Shown: one piece after another, positions 1-8,075 of the stretch | How the letters are laid out: each line of letters starts with the position of its first letter | Numbering within the stretch: the first letter of the stretch is position 1 | Source of the DNA: Candidatus Endomicrobium macrotermitis | GTDB lineage: Bacteria > Elusimicrobiota > Endomicrobiia > Endomicrobiales > Endomicrobiaceae | Assembly: GCA_031271405.1 (NCBI GenBank) | Contig: JAISVT010000039.1 | Location: forward strand, 1-36,148 | Length of the DNA stretch: 36,148 nt | Direction: 5' to 3' | Translations under genes and position numbers: made by a program | The notes under the pieces: generated by a model | What the model was told of the DNA's origin: nothing | Databases searched by the model: none | The model's input: the letters and a program-made list of their open reading frames with translations, nothing else

Positions 1-2540
1 CTGTCGCCTATTTCTGCAATACCAAAATGAACCGTTTGTAAAAGCGTATCGTTTAAAAAAGCTTCCTTCCCTATATATTCGACCTTAAAAAGTTGATAAT
101 CCTGAAAGTCATTAAAATAGGACTCGGAAAAGGCCTCATCTGCGATATTTACAAAAACGGATTTATCCGCGGCTGCCCTGCCGAGCGCTTTTAGCGCTGT
201 TGAAGTTACAAACCTGTATTCTATAGCTTCATAAACAAAATCAATTGTTTTAAAGTTTGTAAAATCTCCCCACAAGGCGCTTTTACTATAACTTTCAATG
301 CTGTTTTCGGGAACAAAAACGTTTATATTTTTCGGTACTCCCCTAAAAACGCTTTTTTCATTCGGCGGGTTATCGGCATTGTCACTCCTCACGGAAGAAT
401 TGAACACCGGCCTTATCCAAAACGCCGGAGGATTATCGGCAAAACAATAAATTTCTTTTATTGCGCCGCATCCTTCAAAGGCGCTTTCTTCTATTTGAGA
501 AAGCTCCGGCGAAAGTTTTAAAGAAGGCACTTTTTTACAGCCGAAAAAAGCGTATGTGCTGATTTGTTTCAGTTTCCCCAATGCAATAGGCGATTCTATG
601 CTTTCACATTTATAAAAAGCACTCGGACCTATGTATGTAATCAAATGAAAAGGTATTTCGCCTTTGAGCTTTGTGCAATTGCCAAATGCCGCATCACCTA
701 TTTCTATGCCGTGTAAGTTACGATAATCCATTTTAAAATTGACCAAATCCTTACATCCGGCAAAAGCAGCCCATCTTACGGAAAATTTTCCGATTAAGTT
801 TTCGCGTCCGATGCTGAAATTAATCAAACCGTCATAATCAGAAAAGCCGCGTGAAGCTATAGCAGATAAACTATAAGATATTTCGCTTTTGTCCGAATCT
901 CTGATTTTATTTTGCAGCGTAATTTCAGTATTATTTTTAGTTTCCGTGCGTACAGATACCGTTTGATAATCCGGCTTTTCCGGAATATATATTAGTCCGT
1001 TGTAATCGAATCGTTCTTTTCTCCTCGCGAGTATTTTTATATTTTTGTCGGACTGAACATTTTTTACGGTAAATCTATACATATTGTCTTCGGCATCTCC
1101 GTATCGGGTCATCACAATAGAATCGCCTTGAGTTTCATCCGTATTTTCGATACGAACGCTGATAGAGGGGGCAAAATAATCGTTTTCGCAAACCGTAAAA
1201 GTTCTGTCGCAGCCTTGAGGTACGAACACCTTGCCCCAAGGGAAAATAAAGGGTCTTGCCTCAGAATCGGCGTCAAAATCGTTTACGGCGCCTTCCGAAT
1301 CCGTGATTACGTTTATAGTGAACATTTTCTCTTTTGGCGTTACGTCGTAATATCTATTGTCGTGATTAATATTGTTTCCTCCGGGAGTGAGCGCGGTTAT
1401 CTCAAAATAACCGTCCAATGAACCCTGCCATCCCCAATTAATATGGAATTTACCGTTTTCGTCATAGCCGTCAAAAATAAAAGCATGCCCTTCAGGGTAG
1501 AAAGGGTGGCCGTCGTTGCCTACATAATAAACAGGATGCCCCGAGTCTAATATTTTTATCGTCCCTTGTATTTCGTCAGTATAATTATTGACTATTTGCA
1601 TATCGTAATATTTAAAATAAGTTTCCAGCGCTTTTTCCGCATCAGAGAAAGACGCTGCACTGCCTTCCCAGTGATATTTCATATCTGCGCTGATTCCGCA
1701 ATGAAGCATCAACTCTGCAACAGTATTAACTTCTTCAACGCTTCCGTTTGTAAGCTCTCTGGGCATCAAATCCCAGCGATATTTGGTTTTGCTGAAATCT
1801 ACCGTAACTTTTTTTGTTTTGGAATCATATGTTACGCTTGCGGGCAAATTAACTTTTGCAAACTCTTCATCCGCGTGCAGGCAGGTATGGAGGCCCGTGC
1901 CCTGTTGCGGATAAGAAAAATAACACATTACCTGTGCCATTGCCGTCGCATGACATCCGGTAGGGCACACTTGCGGGCAAAATTTATTGTAATAAGTTCC
2001 TTGTCCCCATTTTGTTTTTATCAAAGGTTCAACGCTTTTGCCGTTGGCTTTTGTAGCAGCGGCGGATTTATATACGGTTCCTTTTTTCAAATCCGTCCAT
2101 TTTTTTGTTATTTCTTTGCCGGCGGGCAGTTTATTTTTTCTTATATTTATAATTTCCAGTTTAAACTTTTCCAAATACCAAATCGCGGCCGGAGGCATAT
2201 CCGACGCATCCATACGCCCGCTTTTCGAATAGCCCAAAACAGGCTCGGCGGCATCGTCTGCCGAAACTATTACAAAGCCTTTGTCTTCGCCGTTGAAAAT
2301 ATAGAAGCACGGCTCTTCGTTCTTTTTTTGAGTAAGCGCTTTTAATCCGGTTTTTGTTTTTACTCTGTTTGCAAACGGCGTGAGAGAAGTTGCTTTATGC
2401 GCGAGAATAAGCTTTTTTTCGGCAGGTTTTGTTTCGGTTTTTACCGCGGCGGCGGAAACGTCTTTGTCTTGAGGCTCTAAAGATTTTAAAAAATTTCTTC
2501 CTATCTGTTCGGCAGCTGCCTGATCAATTATTTTTCCCAT
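1..2540 (-). CDS. C10 (streptopain/SpeB-type) cysteine protease with BspA-like leucine-rich repeats, C-terminus off the left edge
   Basis: The minus frame is open from ATG 2540 to the window edge (about 846 codons, no stop seen). Residues ~1-125 resemble the C10 pro-domain (GFVIVSADDAAEPVLGYSKS). The peptidase follows, with the nucleophile in PTGCHATAMAQVM (Cys196) and the His in EGHAFIFDGY (His352) before HINWGWQGS. From about residue 560 to the edge come BspA/LRR_5-type repeats (IGDAAFGNCTKL, ISTYAFFGCKKVP). The family degrades host or dietary proteins outside the cell; LRR_5 repeats are common in surface proteins of gut and oral bacteria. AAAGGAG lies 6 bases before ATG 2540. Oddly, this start gives no signal peptide: the protein begins directly with the pro-domain. 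An in-frame TTG at 2591 would add a hydrophobic stretch (FFIVISTCFGF) but has no ribosome site. The family call is firm; export route and full length are unknown. Confidence 0.88.
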   Translation of the reverse strand, partial: MGKIIDQAAAEQIGRNFLKSLEPQDKDVSAAAVKTETKPAEKKLILAHKATSLTPFANRVKTKTGLKALTQKKNEEPCFYIFNGEDKGFVIVSADDAAEPVLGYSKSGRMDASDMPPAAIWYLEKFKLEIINIRKNKLPAGKEITKKWTDLKKGTVYKSAAATKANGKSVEPLIKTKWGQGTYYNKFCPQVCPTGCHATAMAQVMCYFSYPQQGTGLHTCLHADEEFAKVNLPASVTYDSKTKKVTVDFSKTKYRWDLMPRELTNGSVEEVNTVAELMLHCGISADMKYHWEGSAASFSDAEKALETYFKYYDMQIVNNYTDEIQGTIKILDSGHPVYYVGNDGHPFYPEGHAFIFDGYDENGKFHINWGWQGSLDGYFEITALTPGGNNINHDNRYYDVTPKEKMFTINVITDSEGAVNDFDADSEARPFIFPWGKVFVPQGCDRTFTVCENDYFAPSISVRIENTDETQGDSIVMTRYGDAEDNMYRFTVKNVQSDKNIKILARRKERFDYNGLIYIPEKPDYQTVSVRTETKNNTEITLQNKIRDSDKSEISYSLSAIASRGFSDYDGLINFSIGRENLIGKFSVRWAAFAGCKDLVNFKMDYRNLHGIEIGDAAFGNCTKLKGEIPFHLITYIGPSAFYKCESIESPIALGKLKQISTYAFFGCKKVPSLKLSPELSQIEESAFEGCGAIKEIYCFADNPPAFWIRPVFNSSVRSDNADNPPNEKSVFRGVPKNINVFVPENSIESYSKSALWGDFTNFKTIDFVYEAIEYRFVTSTALKALGRAAADKSVFVNIADEAFSESYFNDFQDYQLFKVEYIGKEAFLNDTLLQTVHFGIAEIGD

Positions 2541-2776
2541 TGCATTCTCCTTTATAAAACCAAAACAGGTTGAAATTACAATAAAAAACAATCATGCAAA
2601 TTGCAAAACTTTACGGTGAATTCTCCTTTACAGAGTTTAAATCGGCAGGGTCAGAATAAGAAAGATTGAAAATCGCAGTTTTTAATATGGAATGCCGGCA
2701 ATGCGGATATTCTATAATTATTTGTTATCCGGCTGCAACAAAAATATAAAAACAGCCGGCAGATTATTGCCGCAGG

Positions 2777-2816
2777 CAAAAATAAAAAAGCAACAAAAAT
2801 GAAAATTGTTGCTTTT
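2777..2816 (-). terminator. Rho-independent terminator of the aminotransferase/mntA/hepT operon
   Basis: A perfect 10-bp inverted repeat (AAAAGCAACA at 2786-2795 with TGTTGCTTTT at 2807-2816, 11-base loop) lies 20 bases beyond the hepT stop. On the minus strand the stem is followed by TTATTTTTG. The rest of 2541-2835 holds the leader of the protease gene; I see no further gene there. Confidence 0.7.
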
Positions 2817-2835
2817 ATATTGTTTATTGCAGGCG

Positions 2836-3168
2836 TCAAAATTTTATTTTCTTCAAATTTAAAAGCAGTTCAGGGATATCTTTTTTAGAGATGTTCCATA
2901 TGCGTTCGGCAAGAAATTCTCCGTATTCATGGGCTATGATGTTTCGCAGTTCTTTTATTTTCCGCCAGGGAATATCGGGGTATTGTTTTTTAACGGCATC
3001 GGATACCGATTTTGAGGCTTCACCTATAACCAGCAGCTGCCTTTCTACCGCAAACCTTGTTTTCTTATCGTTATTAAAATTTTTTGAAGTCAAATTTTTT
3101 GTAAAATCGGCTATATCCTGCGATGCGTTAATCATATCCCAAATATATGATTTGTCGTCAATCCGCAT
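2836..3168 (-). CDS. hepT: HepT-like HEPN ribonuclease toxin (DUF86)
   Basis: This 110-residue protein is of normal HepT length. It carries the HEPN signature Rx4HxY as RNIIAHEY (Arg75, His80, Tyr82). In characterised HepT/MntA pairs HepT is an RNase toxin, and the Tyr of this motif is AMPylated by the partner nucleotidyltransferase to neutralise it. I chose ATG 3168 because GAGG sits 7 bases upstream; the in-frame TTG at 3174 is too close to that site. The gene overlaps the end of mntA by 11 bases, so the two are probably translationally coupled. The terminator at 2777-2816 follows. RNase activity is inferred from family and motif. Confidence 0.85.
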   Translation of the reverse strand: MRIDDKSYIWDMINASQDIADFTKNLTSKNFNNDKKTRFAVERQLLVIGEASKSVSDAVKKQYPDIPWRKIKELRNIIAHEYGEFLAERIWNISKKDIPELLLNLKKIKF

Positions 3169-3463
3169 AAACAAGCCTCGCAGTAGAATTGATTTCTTTC
3201 CGTTTGTACGGATTTTTTACGGAACCTTTTTCGACTATGTCGATTTTCCTGCCGGTAATTTCTTCAAGTTCCAGACGTAAGTCTATCAAGTCGAAAAGGC
3301 TTTTTTCTTTAGGCTTTTTAAATTCGATAAGCAAGTCAATATCGCTGTCTTTATTGAAATCGTTCCTCAAAGAAGAGCCGAATACAGACAGACTTTTTAT
3401 TCCATATTTTTTAATTATCGAATTGAAAACTCTGTCTTTAATGGTGATTTTCCCGAGTCTCAT
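3158..3463 (-). CDS. mntA: MntA-like minimal nucleotidyltransferase antitoxin
   Basis: The 101-residue protein has the Pol-beta-type motif GSx10DxD (Gly29-Ser30 to Asp41, Asp43) and a third acidic residue in KIDIVEK (Asp75), so the catalytic triad is intact. MntA proteins transfer AMP from ATP to the HepT tyrosine. The minus frame is open upstream to 3694, but that extension only mirrors the end of the aminotransferase gene; ATG 3463 fits family length. AAAAGG upstream is a weak ribosome site. The start is 11 bases after the aminotransferase stop, so the toxin-antitoxin pair appears to be read from the aminotransferase transcript; no separate promoter is obvious. Confidence 0.86.
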   Translation of the reverse strand: MRLGKITIKDRVFNSIIKKYGIKSLSVFGSSLRNDFNKDSDIDLLIEFKKPKEKSLFDLIDLRLELEEITGRKIDIVEKGSVKNPYKRKEINSTARLVYAD

Positions 3464-3474
3464 AAAAAAGCCTT

Positions 3475-4680
3475 TTACTTGCCGTTCTTTTGCGCTTCTT
3501 TCGTGACTTTTGCTATTCTCAGAAGCGCGTCGTGGAAGCGCCTGTCGTGCGTGACCAAAGACATTCTGACATAACCTTCGCCGTGTTTTCCGAAACCTAC
3601 CCCGGGAGAAATAACTACGCCGGTCTCTTTCACAAGCCTTTCGGCAAAATTTAAGGACCCTTCTTTTTTTAAGCAGTCCGGAAGCCCTGCCCATATGTAC
3701 ATAGTGCCTTTTGTTTCTTTAACGTTCCAGCCGATTTTATTCAAGCCGTGAACCATCTTTTTCATTCTTCTTTCGTAAGTAGCGGATATTTCGCGCACGC
3801 AGTCCTGCGGGCCGTTTAAAGCCGCAACCCCGGCAAGCTGCATAAAAGTGGGCGCGCCGTAATCCAGAAACGATTTGAACTTTTCAAGCGGGTAAATCAA
3901 TTTTTTATCTCCGCAGACCCAGCCGAGCCTCCAGCCCGCCATATTAAATGTCTTGGAAAACGAATGAAATTCCAAAGCAGTGTCTTTTGCTCCCTGAAAC
4001 TCAAAAATCGAAGGCGCGCAATAATCCCCGAATGTCAATTCCGAGTAAGCGTTATCCGAAACAAGCAGGATATTGTATTTTTTGCAAAATTTTATGGCTT
4101 CTTTCCAAAAATTATTGTCTTCAACGACCGCGGCCGTGGGATTATTGGGATAATTTAAGAACATTATTTTAGCTTTTTGCGCTGTTTTTTCAGGGATTTT
4201 TGTAAAATCCGGCAAAAAGCCGTTTTTCTCAAGAAGAGGCATGGAGTGGATTCTCGCGCCGGCAAGCACTACTCCGTTAAAATGTACCGGGTATGCCGGG
4301 TCGCAGACTAAAACGCAGTCGCCGGGATTTAAATACGCCATGCAAAGATGCGCAATTCCTTCTTTTGAGCCTATCAAAGAAAGAACTTCCGTGTCCGGAT
4401 TAAGCTCAACGCCGAACCTTCTTGCCATCCATTCCGTAACCGCTCTTCTGAACTTCGGCATTCCTTTTGCCTGCGGATACCTGTGAGTGTTTTTGTGGTG
4501 TTTTACGGTATCGGAAAGCCTGTCGACAATGTGCGCGGGCGTAGGCAAATCGGGATTTCCCATGCCCAAATCTATAACGTCGAGATTTTTAGCGTAAGCT
4601 TCGTTTTTCAAAAGGTTGATTTTTGTAAAAAGGTACGGAGGAAGTTTTTCTAATTTTTTTGAAGGCGCTATATTTATCAT
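3475..4680 (-). CDS. PLP-dependent class I/II aminotransferase (LL-diaminopimelate or alanine aminotransferase type)
   Basis: A complete fold-type I aminotransferase of 401 residues. The PLP lysine is in SFSKTFNMAGWRLGW (Lys243). NYPNNPTAA (~176-184) and SDNAYSEL (~208-215) are the cofactor-binding motifs, and the C-terminal domain ends in the substrate-Arg region (GEGYVRMSLV). It would exchange an amino group between glutamate or alanine and a 2-oxo acid. Close families include LL-diaminopimelate aminotransferase (lysine/peptidoglycan) and the glutamate-pyruvate enzyme AlaC; the sequence alone does not decide. There is no Shine-Dalgarno before ATG 4680. Instead a 12-codon ORF with its own GAGGG site ends 2 bases earlier, suggesting translational coupling. 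mntA and hepT follow at once. Confidence 0.85.
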   Translation of the reverse strand: MINIAPSKKLEKLPPYLFTKINLLKNEAYAKNLDVIDLGMGNPDLPTPAHIVDRLSDTVKHHKNTHRYPQAKGMPKFRRAVTEWMARRFGVELNPDTEVLSLIGSKEGIAHLCMAYLNPGDCVLVCDPAYPVHFNGVVLAGARIHSMPLLEKNGFLPDFTKIPEKTAQKAKIMFLNYPNNPTAAVVEDNNFWKEAIKFCKKYNILLVSDNAYSELTFGDYCAPSIFEFQGAKDTALEFHSFSKTFNMAGWRLGWVCGDKKLIYPLEKFKSFLDYGAPTFMQLAGVAALNGPQDCVREISATYERRMKKMVHGLNKIGWNVKETKGTMYIWAGLPDCLKKEGSLNFAERLVKETGVVISPGVGFGKHGEGYVRMSLVTHDRRFHDALLRIAKVTKEAQKNGK

Positions 4681-4919
4681 TTTTATATCCGAAAGATTAA
4701 AAGCTCGTTTTTTCTAAACATCCAAGCCCTCTAAACCTCTAATCTTCCGCCTTTATTATATTTTATATCCGTAAGATGAGAGACTCGTTTTTCCAAACAT
4801 CCAAGCCCTCCAAACTTCTAATCTTCTGCCTTTATTGTATTTTATATCCGTAAGATGAGAGGCTCGTTTTTTCTAAACATCCAAGCTCTCTAAACCTCTA
4901 ATCTTCCGCCTTTATTGTA
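4681..4919. repeat. Three tandem imperfect 80-bp repeats between the HU gene and the aminotransferase gene
   Basis: Units lie at 4681-4760, 4761-4839 and 4840-4919 (80, 79 and 80 bases), each starting TTTTATATCC and ending CTTTATT(A/G)TA. They differ at a few positions only. Each has inverted arms (AAGATGAGAGG near one end, CCTCTAATCTT near the other, one mismatch), so each transcript copy could fold. The right unit includes the HU stop codon, suggesting that the array grew by duplication of the HU 3' end and its spacer. Confidence 0.9.
4683..4721 (-). CDS. Possible 12-codon upstream ORF coupled to the aminotransferase
   Basis: The ORF reads MFRKNELLIFRI and stops with TAA two bases before the aminotransferase ATG. 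GAGGG lies 6 bases upstream of its ATG. The same ORF is present in the right-hand repeat as MFRKNEPLILRI but is frame-shifted in the middle copy, which is one base shorter. It may supply ribosomes to a gene that lacks its own Shine-Dalgarno. No function for the peptide itself is suggested; it could be a by-product of the repeat. Confidence 0.35.
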   Translation of the reverse strand: MFRKNELLIFRI

Positions 4920-5184
4920 TTATTTTTCTGAGAGTCGTGGTCGGTTTAAAAGAAACCTTTTTTCCGGGCGGAACGGGAATAATTTCGCTGGTTTTGGGGT
5001 TTCTGCCCATTCTGGCTTTGCGGTCTTTGGCACGGAAAGACCCGAGACCCGACAGGGAGATCACTTCTCCGTTTTTTAAACTGTCTTGAATAACTTTGAC
5101 CAACGCTTTTATCGCTTTATTGGAGTCGCCCTGAGTCAGCCCCGATACGTCGGAGACCAATTTAACGACATCAGGTTTTTTCAT
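4912..5184 (-). CDS. hup: HU/IHF-family DNA-binding protein
   Basis: A histone-like protein of 90 residues, the normal HU length. It starts MKKPDVVKLVSDVSG, and the DNA-binding arm contains the family signature GLGSFRAKDRKARMGRNPKT (about residues 46-65), ending in VSFKPTTTLRKII. HU dimers bend and compact DNA. ATG 5184 is preceded by GGAGG at a good distance; the in-frame ATG at 5229 would add 15 residues not typical of the family. A strong promoter lies at 5241-5269. The stop codon lies inside the rightmost 80-bp repeat. Whether it acts as HU or IHF cannot be told. Confidence 0.93.
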   Translation of the reverse strand: MKKPDVVKLVSDVSGLTQGDSNKAIKALVKVIQDSLKNGEVISLSGLGSFRAKDRKARMGRNPKTSEIIPVPPGKKVSFKPTTTLRKIIQ

Positions 5185-5240
5185 CGGATATACCTCCGTG
5201 CAAAATGAACGCCGCTTTAAATTTATCAAAACTCGTTTAT

Positions 5241-5269
5241 TTTATAATAAAATTTGATAAAAATGTCAA
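5241..5269 (-). promoter_or_regulatory. Sigma70-type promoter of the HU gene
   Basis: On the minus strand TTGACA (5264-5269) is followed after 17 bases by TATAAA (5241-5246). This predicts a transcript start near 5234 and a leader of about 50 bases. The match is near-consensus. Confidence 0.8.
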
Positions 5270-5350
5270 TAATGCTTAAAAAAACGATAATGATTTTATT
5301 TTCAATCATTTTTTTGATTTCGGCATTATGCGGGTTTTTCGGGAATCAGG

Positions 5351-5379
5351 TTGACTTTCACAAGCCTTATTTATATAAT
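5351..5379 (+). promoter_or_regulatory. Sigma70-type promoter of trpB2
   Basis: TTGACT (5351-5356), a 17-base spacer, then the perfect TATAAT (5374-5379). The predicted start near 5386 gives a long leader of about 143 bases before trpB2. The stretch 5185-5528 holds only the two divergent promoters and this leader. Confidence 0.8.
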
Positions 5380-5390
5380 AAAACCTGTTT

Positions 5391-5465
5391 ATGAACATCA
5401 AAAAAACTTTCCGCCATTTGCCATACAACGCCGTCGCTTTTAAAACTCCCGGATTTCGATGGTAA
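5391..5465 (+). CDS. Possible leader peptide ORF of trpB2 (24 codons, last sense codon Trp)
   Basis: ATG 5391 lies about five bases after the predicted transcript start, so it would be translated almost leaderless. The 24-residue peptide begins MNIKKTFRHL and ends TPGFRW; its single Trp codon is directly before the stop. A short GC-rich hairpin (TGCGCC 5475-5480 with GGCGCA 5483-5488) follows, and the trpB2 ribosome site is 25-30 bases later. This layout would suit Trp-dependent translational control, but no second alternative hairpin or U-run was found. It may be chance. Confidence 0.3.
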   Translation: MNIKKTFRHLPYNAVAFKTPGFRW

Positions 5466-5528
5466 CGCTTTAAGTGCGCCTTGGCGCAACTATTGCAGTT
5501 TGCCGTCAAAAACCGAAAGGAGACTAAA

Positions 5529-6899
5529 ATGTCAAAATCGAATTCCAAAAAAATAATATTGTCCGAACAGGATATGCCGAAGCAGTGGTACAATATTCAG
5601 GCGGATTTGCCCGAGCCGCTTGACCCGCCGTACAATACCCGCGAAGGAAGGCCTGCAAAACCCGAAGATTTGGAAGTAATTTTCTCCAAAGAAATAGTTA
5701 AGCAGGAAATGAGCACCGAAAGGTATATAGACATACCGGAACCGGTCAGGGAAGCGTATAAAATATGGAGGCCTTCGCCGCTTGTAAGAGCGTCCAATCT
5801 CGAAAAATTTTTAGATACGCCGGCAAAAATCTACTTTAAAAATGAAAGCGTAAGCCCTTCCGGCAGCCACAAGTCTAATTCCGCGATAGCGCAGGCTTTT
5901 TACAATAAAGAAGCCGGCGTTAAAAGAATAGCCACGGAAACCGGCGCGGGACAGTGGGGTTCGGCTTTGGCTATGGCATGCGAAATGTTCGGCATAGAAT
6001 GCGTAATATATATGGTAAAGGTTTCATACGAACAAAAACCCTACAGAAAATCTTTGATGCAGGTTTACGGCGCGCAGGTTTTTTCAAGCCCTTCAAGCCA
6101 AACGGAAACGGGCAGGAAAGTTCTTACGGAAGATCCGGACAATCAGGGTTCTTTGGGGCTTGCCATTTCCGAAGCAATAGAAGACGTTTTAAACCATAAA
6201 AACGCGAAATATTCGCTCGGCAGCGTTTTGAATCACGTTGCCATGCACCAGACCATAATAGGCCTTGAGGCTAAAAAACAGCTTGAAATAGCGGGCGATT
6301 ATCCGGATACGGTAATAGCCGCGCTTGGCGGCGGCTCGAATTTTTCCGGTATAACCTTTCCTTTTATGATGGATAAACTTCAGGGCAAAAGTCCTGACTT
6401 GAGAGCCATAGCCGTAGAACCTTCGGCATGCCCGAAACTTTCCAAAGGCGTTTTGGCTTACGATTTCGGCGACAGCTCGGGTTTTACACCGGCTCTTAAA
6501 ATGTACACTTTGGGCCATACTTTTATGCCCGGCGGAATACATGCGGGGGGGCTGCGCTATCACGGAGCGTCTCCTTTGGTGTCCGCTTTGGTAAAACATA
6601 ATATGGTAGAGCCGGTTACGGTAAAGCAGCGCGAAGTTTTTGAAGCGGCGGTAACTTTTGCAAGAACTGAAGGCATTTTGCCGGCTCCCGAATCCGCGCA
6701 TGCCATAAGAATAGCGGTAAAAGAAGCCCTTCAGGCCAAAGAAGAAGGGAAATCCAAAACCATATTGTTTAATTTGTCGGGACACGGGCATTTCGATTTG
6801 TCCGCGTACGACAATTACCTTTCGGGAAATATGGTCGATTACGAATATCCGTCCGACAAAGTATGCGAAGCTCTTACGCATTTGCCGAAAATACGGTAG
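5529..6899 (+). CDS. trpB: TrpB2-type tryptophan synthase beta chain (TrpB-like PLP enzyme)
   Basis: Makes tryptophan from indole and serine using PLP. The 456-residue protein is longer than classic TrpB (~400) and matches the TrpB2 subgroup in its N-terminal extension ([10 protein letters not shown], ~20-28). The PLP lysine is Lys115 in [19 protein letters not shown] follows, and [10 protein letters not shown] is the phosphate-binding loop. AAGGAG stands 8 bases before ATG 5529; an upstream in-frame TTG (5481) has no such site and lies in the leader hairpin. No trpA or other trp gene is nearby. TrpB2 enzymes often stand alone and may salvage indole or act on serine. The gene has its own promoter. 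Confidence 0.9.
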   Translation: MSKSNSKKIILSEQDMPKQWYNIQADLPEPLDPPYNTREGRPAKPEDLEVIFSKEIVKQEMSTERYIDIPEPVREAYKIWRPSPLVRASNLEKFLDTPAKIYFKNESVSPSGSHKSNSAIAQAFYNKEAGVKRIATETGAGQWGSALAMACEMFGIECVIYMVKVSYEQKPYRKSLMQVYGAQVFSSPSSQTETGRKVLTEDPDNQGSLGLAISEAIEDVLNHKNAKYSLGSVLNHVAMHQTIIGLEAKKQLEIAGDYPDTVIAALGGGSNFSGITFPFMMDKLQGKSPDLRAIAVEPSACPKLSKGVLAYDFGDSSGFTPALKMYTLGHTFMPGGIHAGGLRYHGASPLVSALVKHNMVEPVTVKQREVFEAAVTFARTEGILPAPESAHAIRIAVKEALQAKEEGKSKTILFNLSGHGHFDLSAYDNYLSGNMVDYEYPSDKVCEALTHLPKIR

Positions 6900-6907
6900 C
6901 AGAAGAA

Positions 6908-6956
6908 GATGAGAAGGTAAGTAAAAGGCAAATTCGCCGCTTACTTTCTTATCATC
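6908..6956. repeat. Imperfect long inverted repeat between trpB2 and pyk
   Basis: Arms at 6908-6929 and 6936-6956 pair at about 17 positions around a 6-base loop. No T-run follows on either side, so it is not a classic terminator. It may stop or stabilise the trpB2 transcript, or be a small palindromic repeat. Confidence 0.5.
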
Positions 6957-6991
6957 ATATCCTCTCACCCTCGTATCTATAGGAGTTTTAT

Positions 6992-8029
6992 ATGCCTAAA
7001 ACAGGAATTATATGCACCATGGGGCCGGCTACGCGGTCTTTGCCGCTGTTAAAAAAAATGGCGGATTCCGGAATGACCGTGGCAAGGCTTAACTTTTCGC
7101 ACGGAACTCTTGAAGAACACGAAAAAGATTTCGACCTTATAAAAGCCCTGAACAAAAAATACAAAAAGCACGTCAAAATTCTGGCTGATCTCGAAGGGCA
7201 CCGAATAAGGGTCGGCGAAATTAAGCACGGAAAAGTCCTGCTGAAAAAGAGGCAAAAACTCACTCTTACCGGCAAAGAGGTTTCGGGAGACAATAAAAAG
7301 ATTTTTATAGACTATCCGGGCTCTTTTACCGACATAAAAAAAGGCATGGATATTTTTATAGACGACGGCAATCTGAAACTTAAAGTACTTTCGTCGAAAA
7401 AAGACGAATTGACCGCCGAAGTCCATACGGACTACGTTTTGAAAACGCATAAAGGCGTAAACATTCCGCAGGCAAAACTTAAATTTCCGCCGATGGAAGA
7501 AAAAGACAGGCAGGATATGCTGTTTGCTTTGAAACACGGCGCGGATTTTATCGCAAACTCTTTTGTCAGAAACGCGGAAGATATGAAACCGCTCATCGAC
7601 ATTTTAAAATCGGCCGGCGGCGCGAAAAGCAAACTGGTCGCAAAAATAGAAGACGGTTCCGGAATACACAATCTCCCTTTGATTATGGAAGTATGCGACG
7701 GGATAATGGTCGCAAGAGGAGATATGGGCATATCTATTCCGCTGTGGACCGTTCCCGTGGTGCAGAAGTACATAATAAAAAAGTGCCGCGTGCGCAAAAA
7801 ATTCGTCATAACCGCCACGCAGATGCTTGAAAGCATGGTTGAAAACCCGATTCCGACAAGGGCGGAAGTTTCGGACGTCGCAAACGCCATAATAGACGGA
7901 AGCGATTTCGTAATGCTTTCCGCGGAAACGGCGGTGGGCGCGTACCCCGCGGAAGCCGTGCAGATGATGGGAAATATCATAAAGTTTACGGAAAAAAACA
8001 GCTACCGCATTCCCGGAATGAAATGCTAG
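6992..8029 (+). CDS. pyk: Pyruvate kinase, short form without the C-terminal domain
   Basis: Converts phosphoenolpyruvate and ADP to pyruvate and ATP. Core motifs are present: ARLNFSHG (31-38), KIE (Lys218, Glu220), MVARGDMG (239-246), ATQMLESM (275-282) and [10 protein letters not shown]. The protein has only 345 residues against the usual ~470 or more and ends just after the barrel, so the C-terminal domain that carries the allosteric site in many family members is missing. The usual LDTKGPEIR reads ADLEGHRIR: the position that is Glu in potassium-dependent enzymes is Arg71, compatible with potassium independence (Lys is known there in such enzymes). AGGAG precedes ATG 6992. The stop is clean and no lost C-domain is visible downstream. 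Confidence 0.88.
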   Translation: MPKTGIICTMGPATRSLPLLKKMADSGMTVARLNFSHGTLEEHEKDFDLIKALNKKYKKHVKILADLEGHRIRVGEIKHGKVLLKKRQKLTLTGKEVSGDNKKIFIDYPGSFTDIKKGMDIFIDDGNLKLKVLSSKKDELTAEVHTDYVLKTHKGVNIPQAKLKFPPMEEKDRQDMLFALKHGADFIANSFVRNAEDMKPLIDILKSAGGAKSKLVAKIEDGSGIHNLPLIMEVCDGIMVARGDMGISIPLWTVPVVQKYIIKKCRVRKKFVITATQMLESMVENPIPTRAEVSDVANAIIDGSDFVMLSAETAVGAYPAEAVQMMGNIIKFTEKNSYRIPGMKC

Positions 8030-8075
8030 ATTTACCGGGCATAAAAGCATATATATAACTTTCAGGAGAAACCGG

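Noticed and set aside
1566-2345. 259-codon plus-strand open frame
   Set aside because: It is codon-aligned with the C10 protease gene on the minus strand, whose catalytic motifs are clear; the plus-strand product has no recognisable pattern.
2651-2839. 62-codon minus-strand ORF after hepT
   Set aside because: It overlaps the hepT terminator and has no ribosome site or family likeness.
3464-3694. 77-residue N-terminal extension of the mntA frame
   Set aside because: Arg/Lys-rich mirror of the aminotransferase 3' end; the family starts at ATG 3463.
4681-4919. CRISPR array
   Set aside because: The 80-bp units are contiguous with no variable spacers, so this is a tandem repeat.
5391-5528. T-box riboswitch in the trpB2 leader
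   Set aside because: The T-box consensus AGGGTGGNACCGCG is absent; GATGGTAACGC is only a weak likeness.
6189-6968. 259-codon minus-strand ORF across trpB2
   Set aside because: Basic and Tyr/Arg-rich, a typical reverse-frame shadow of a well-supported gene.
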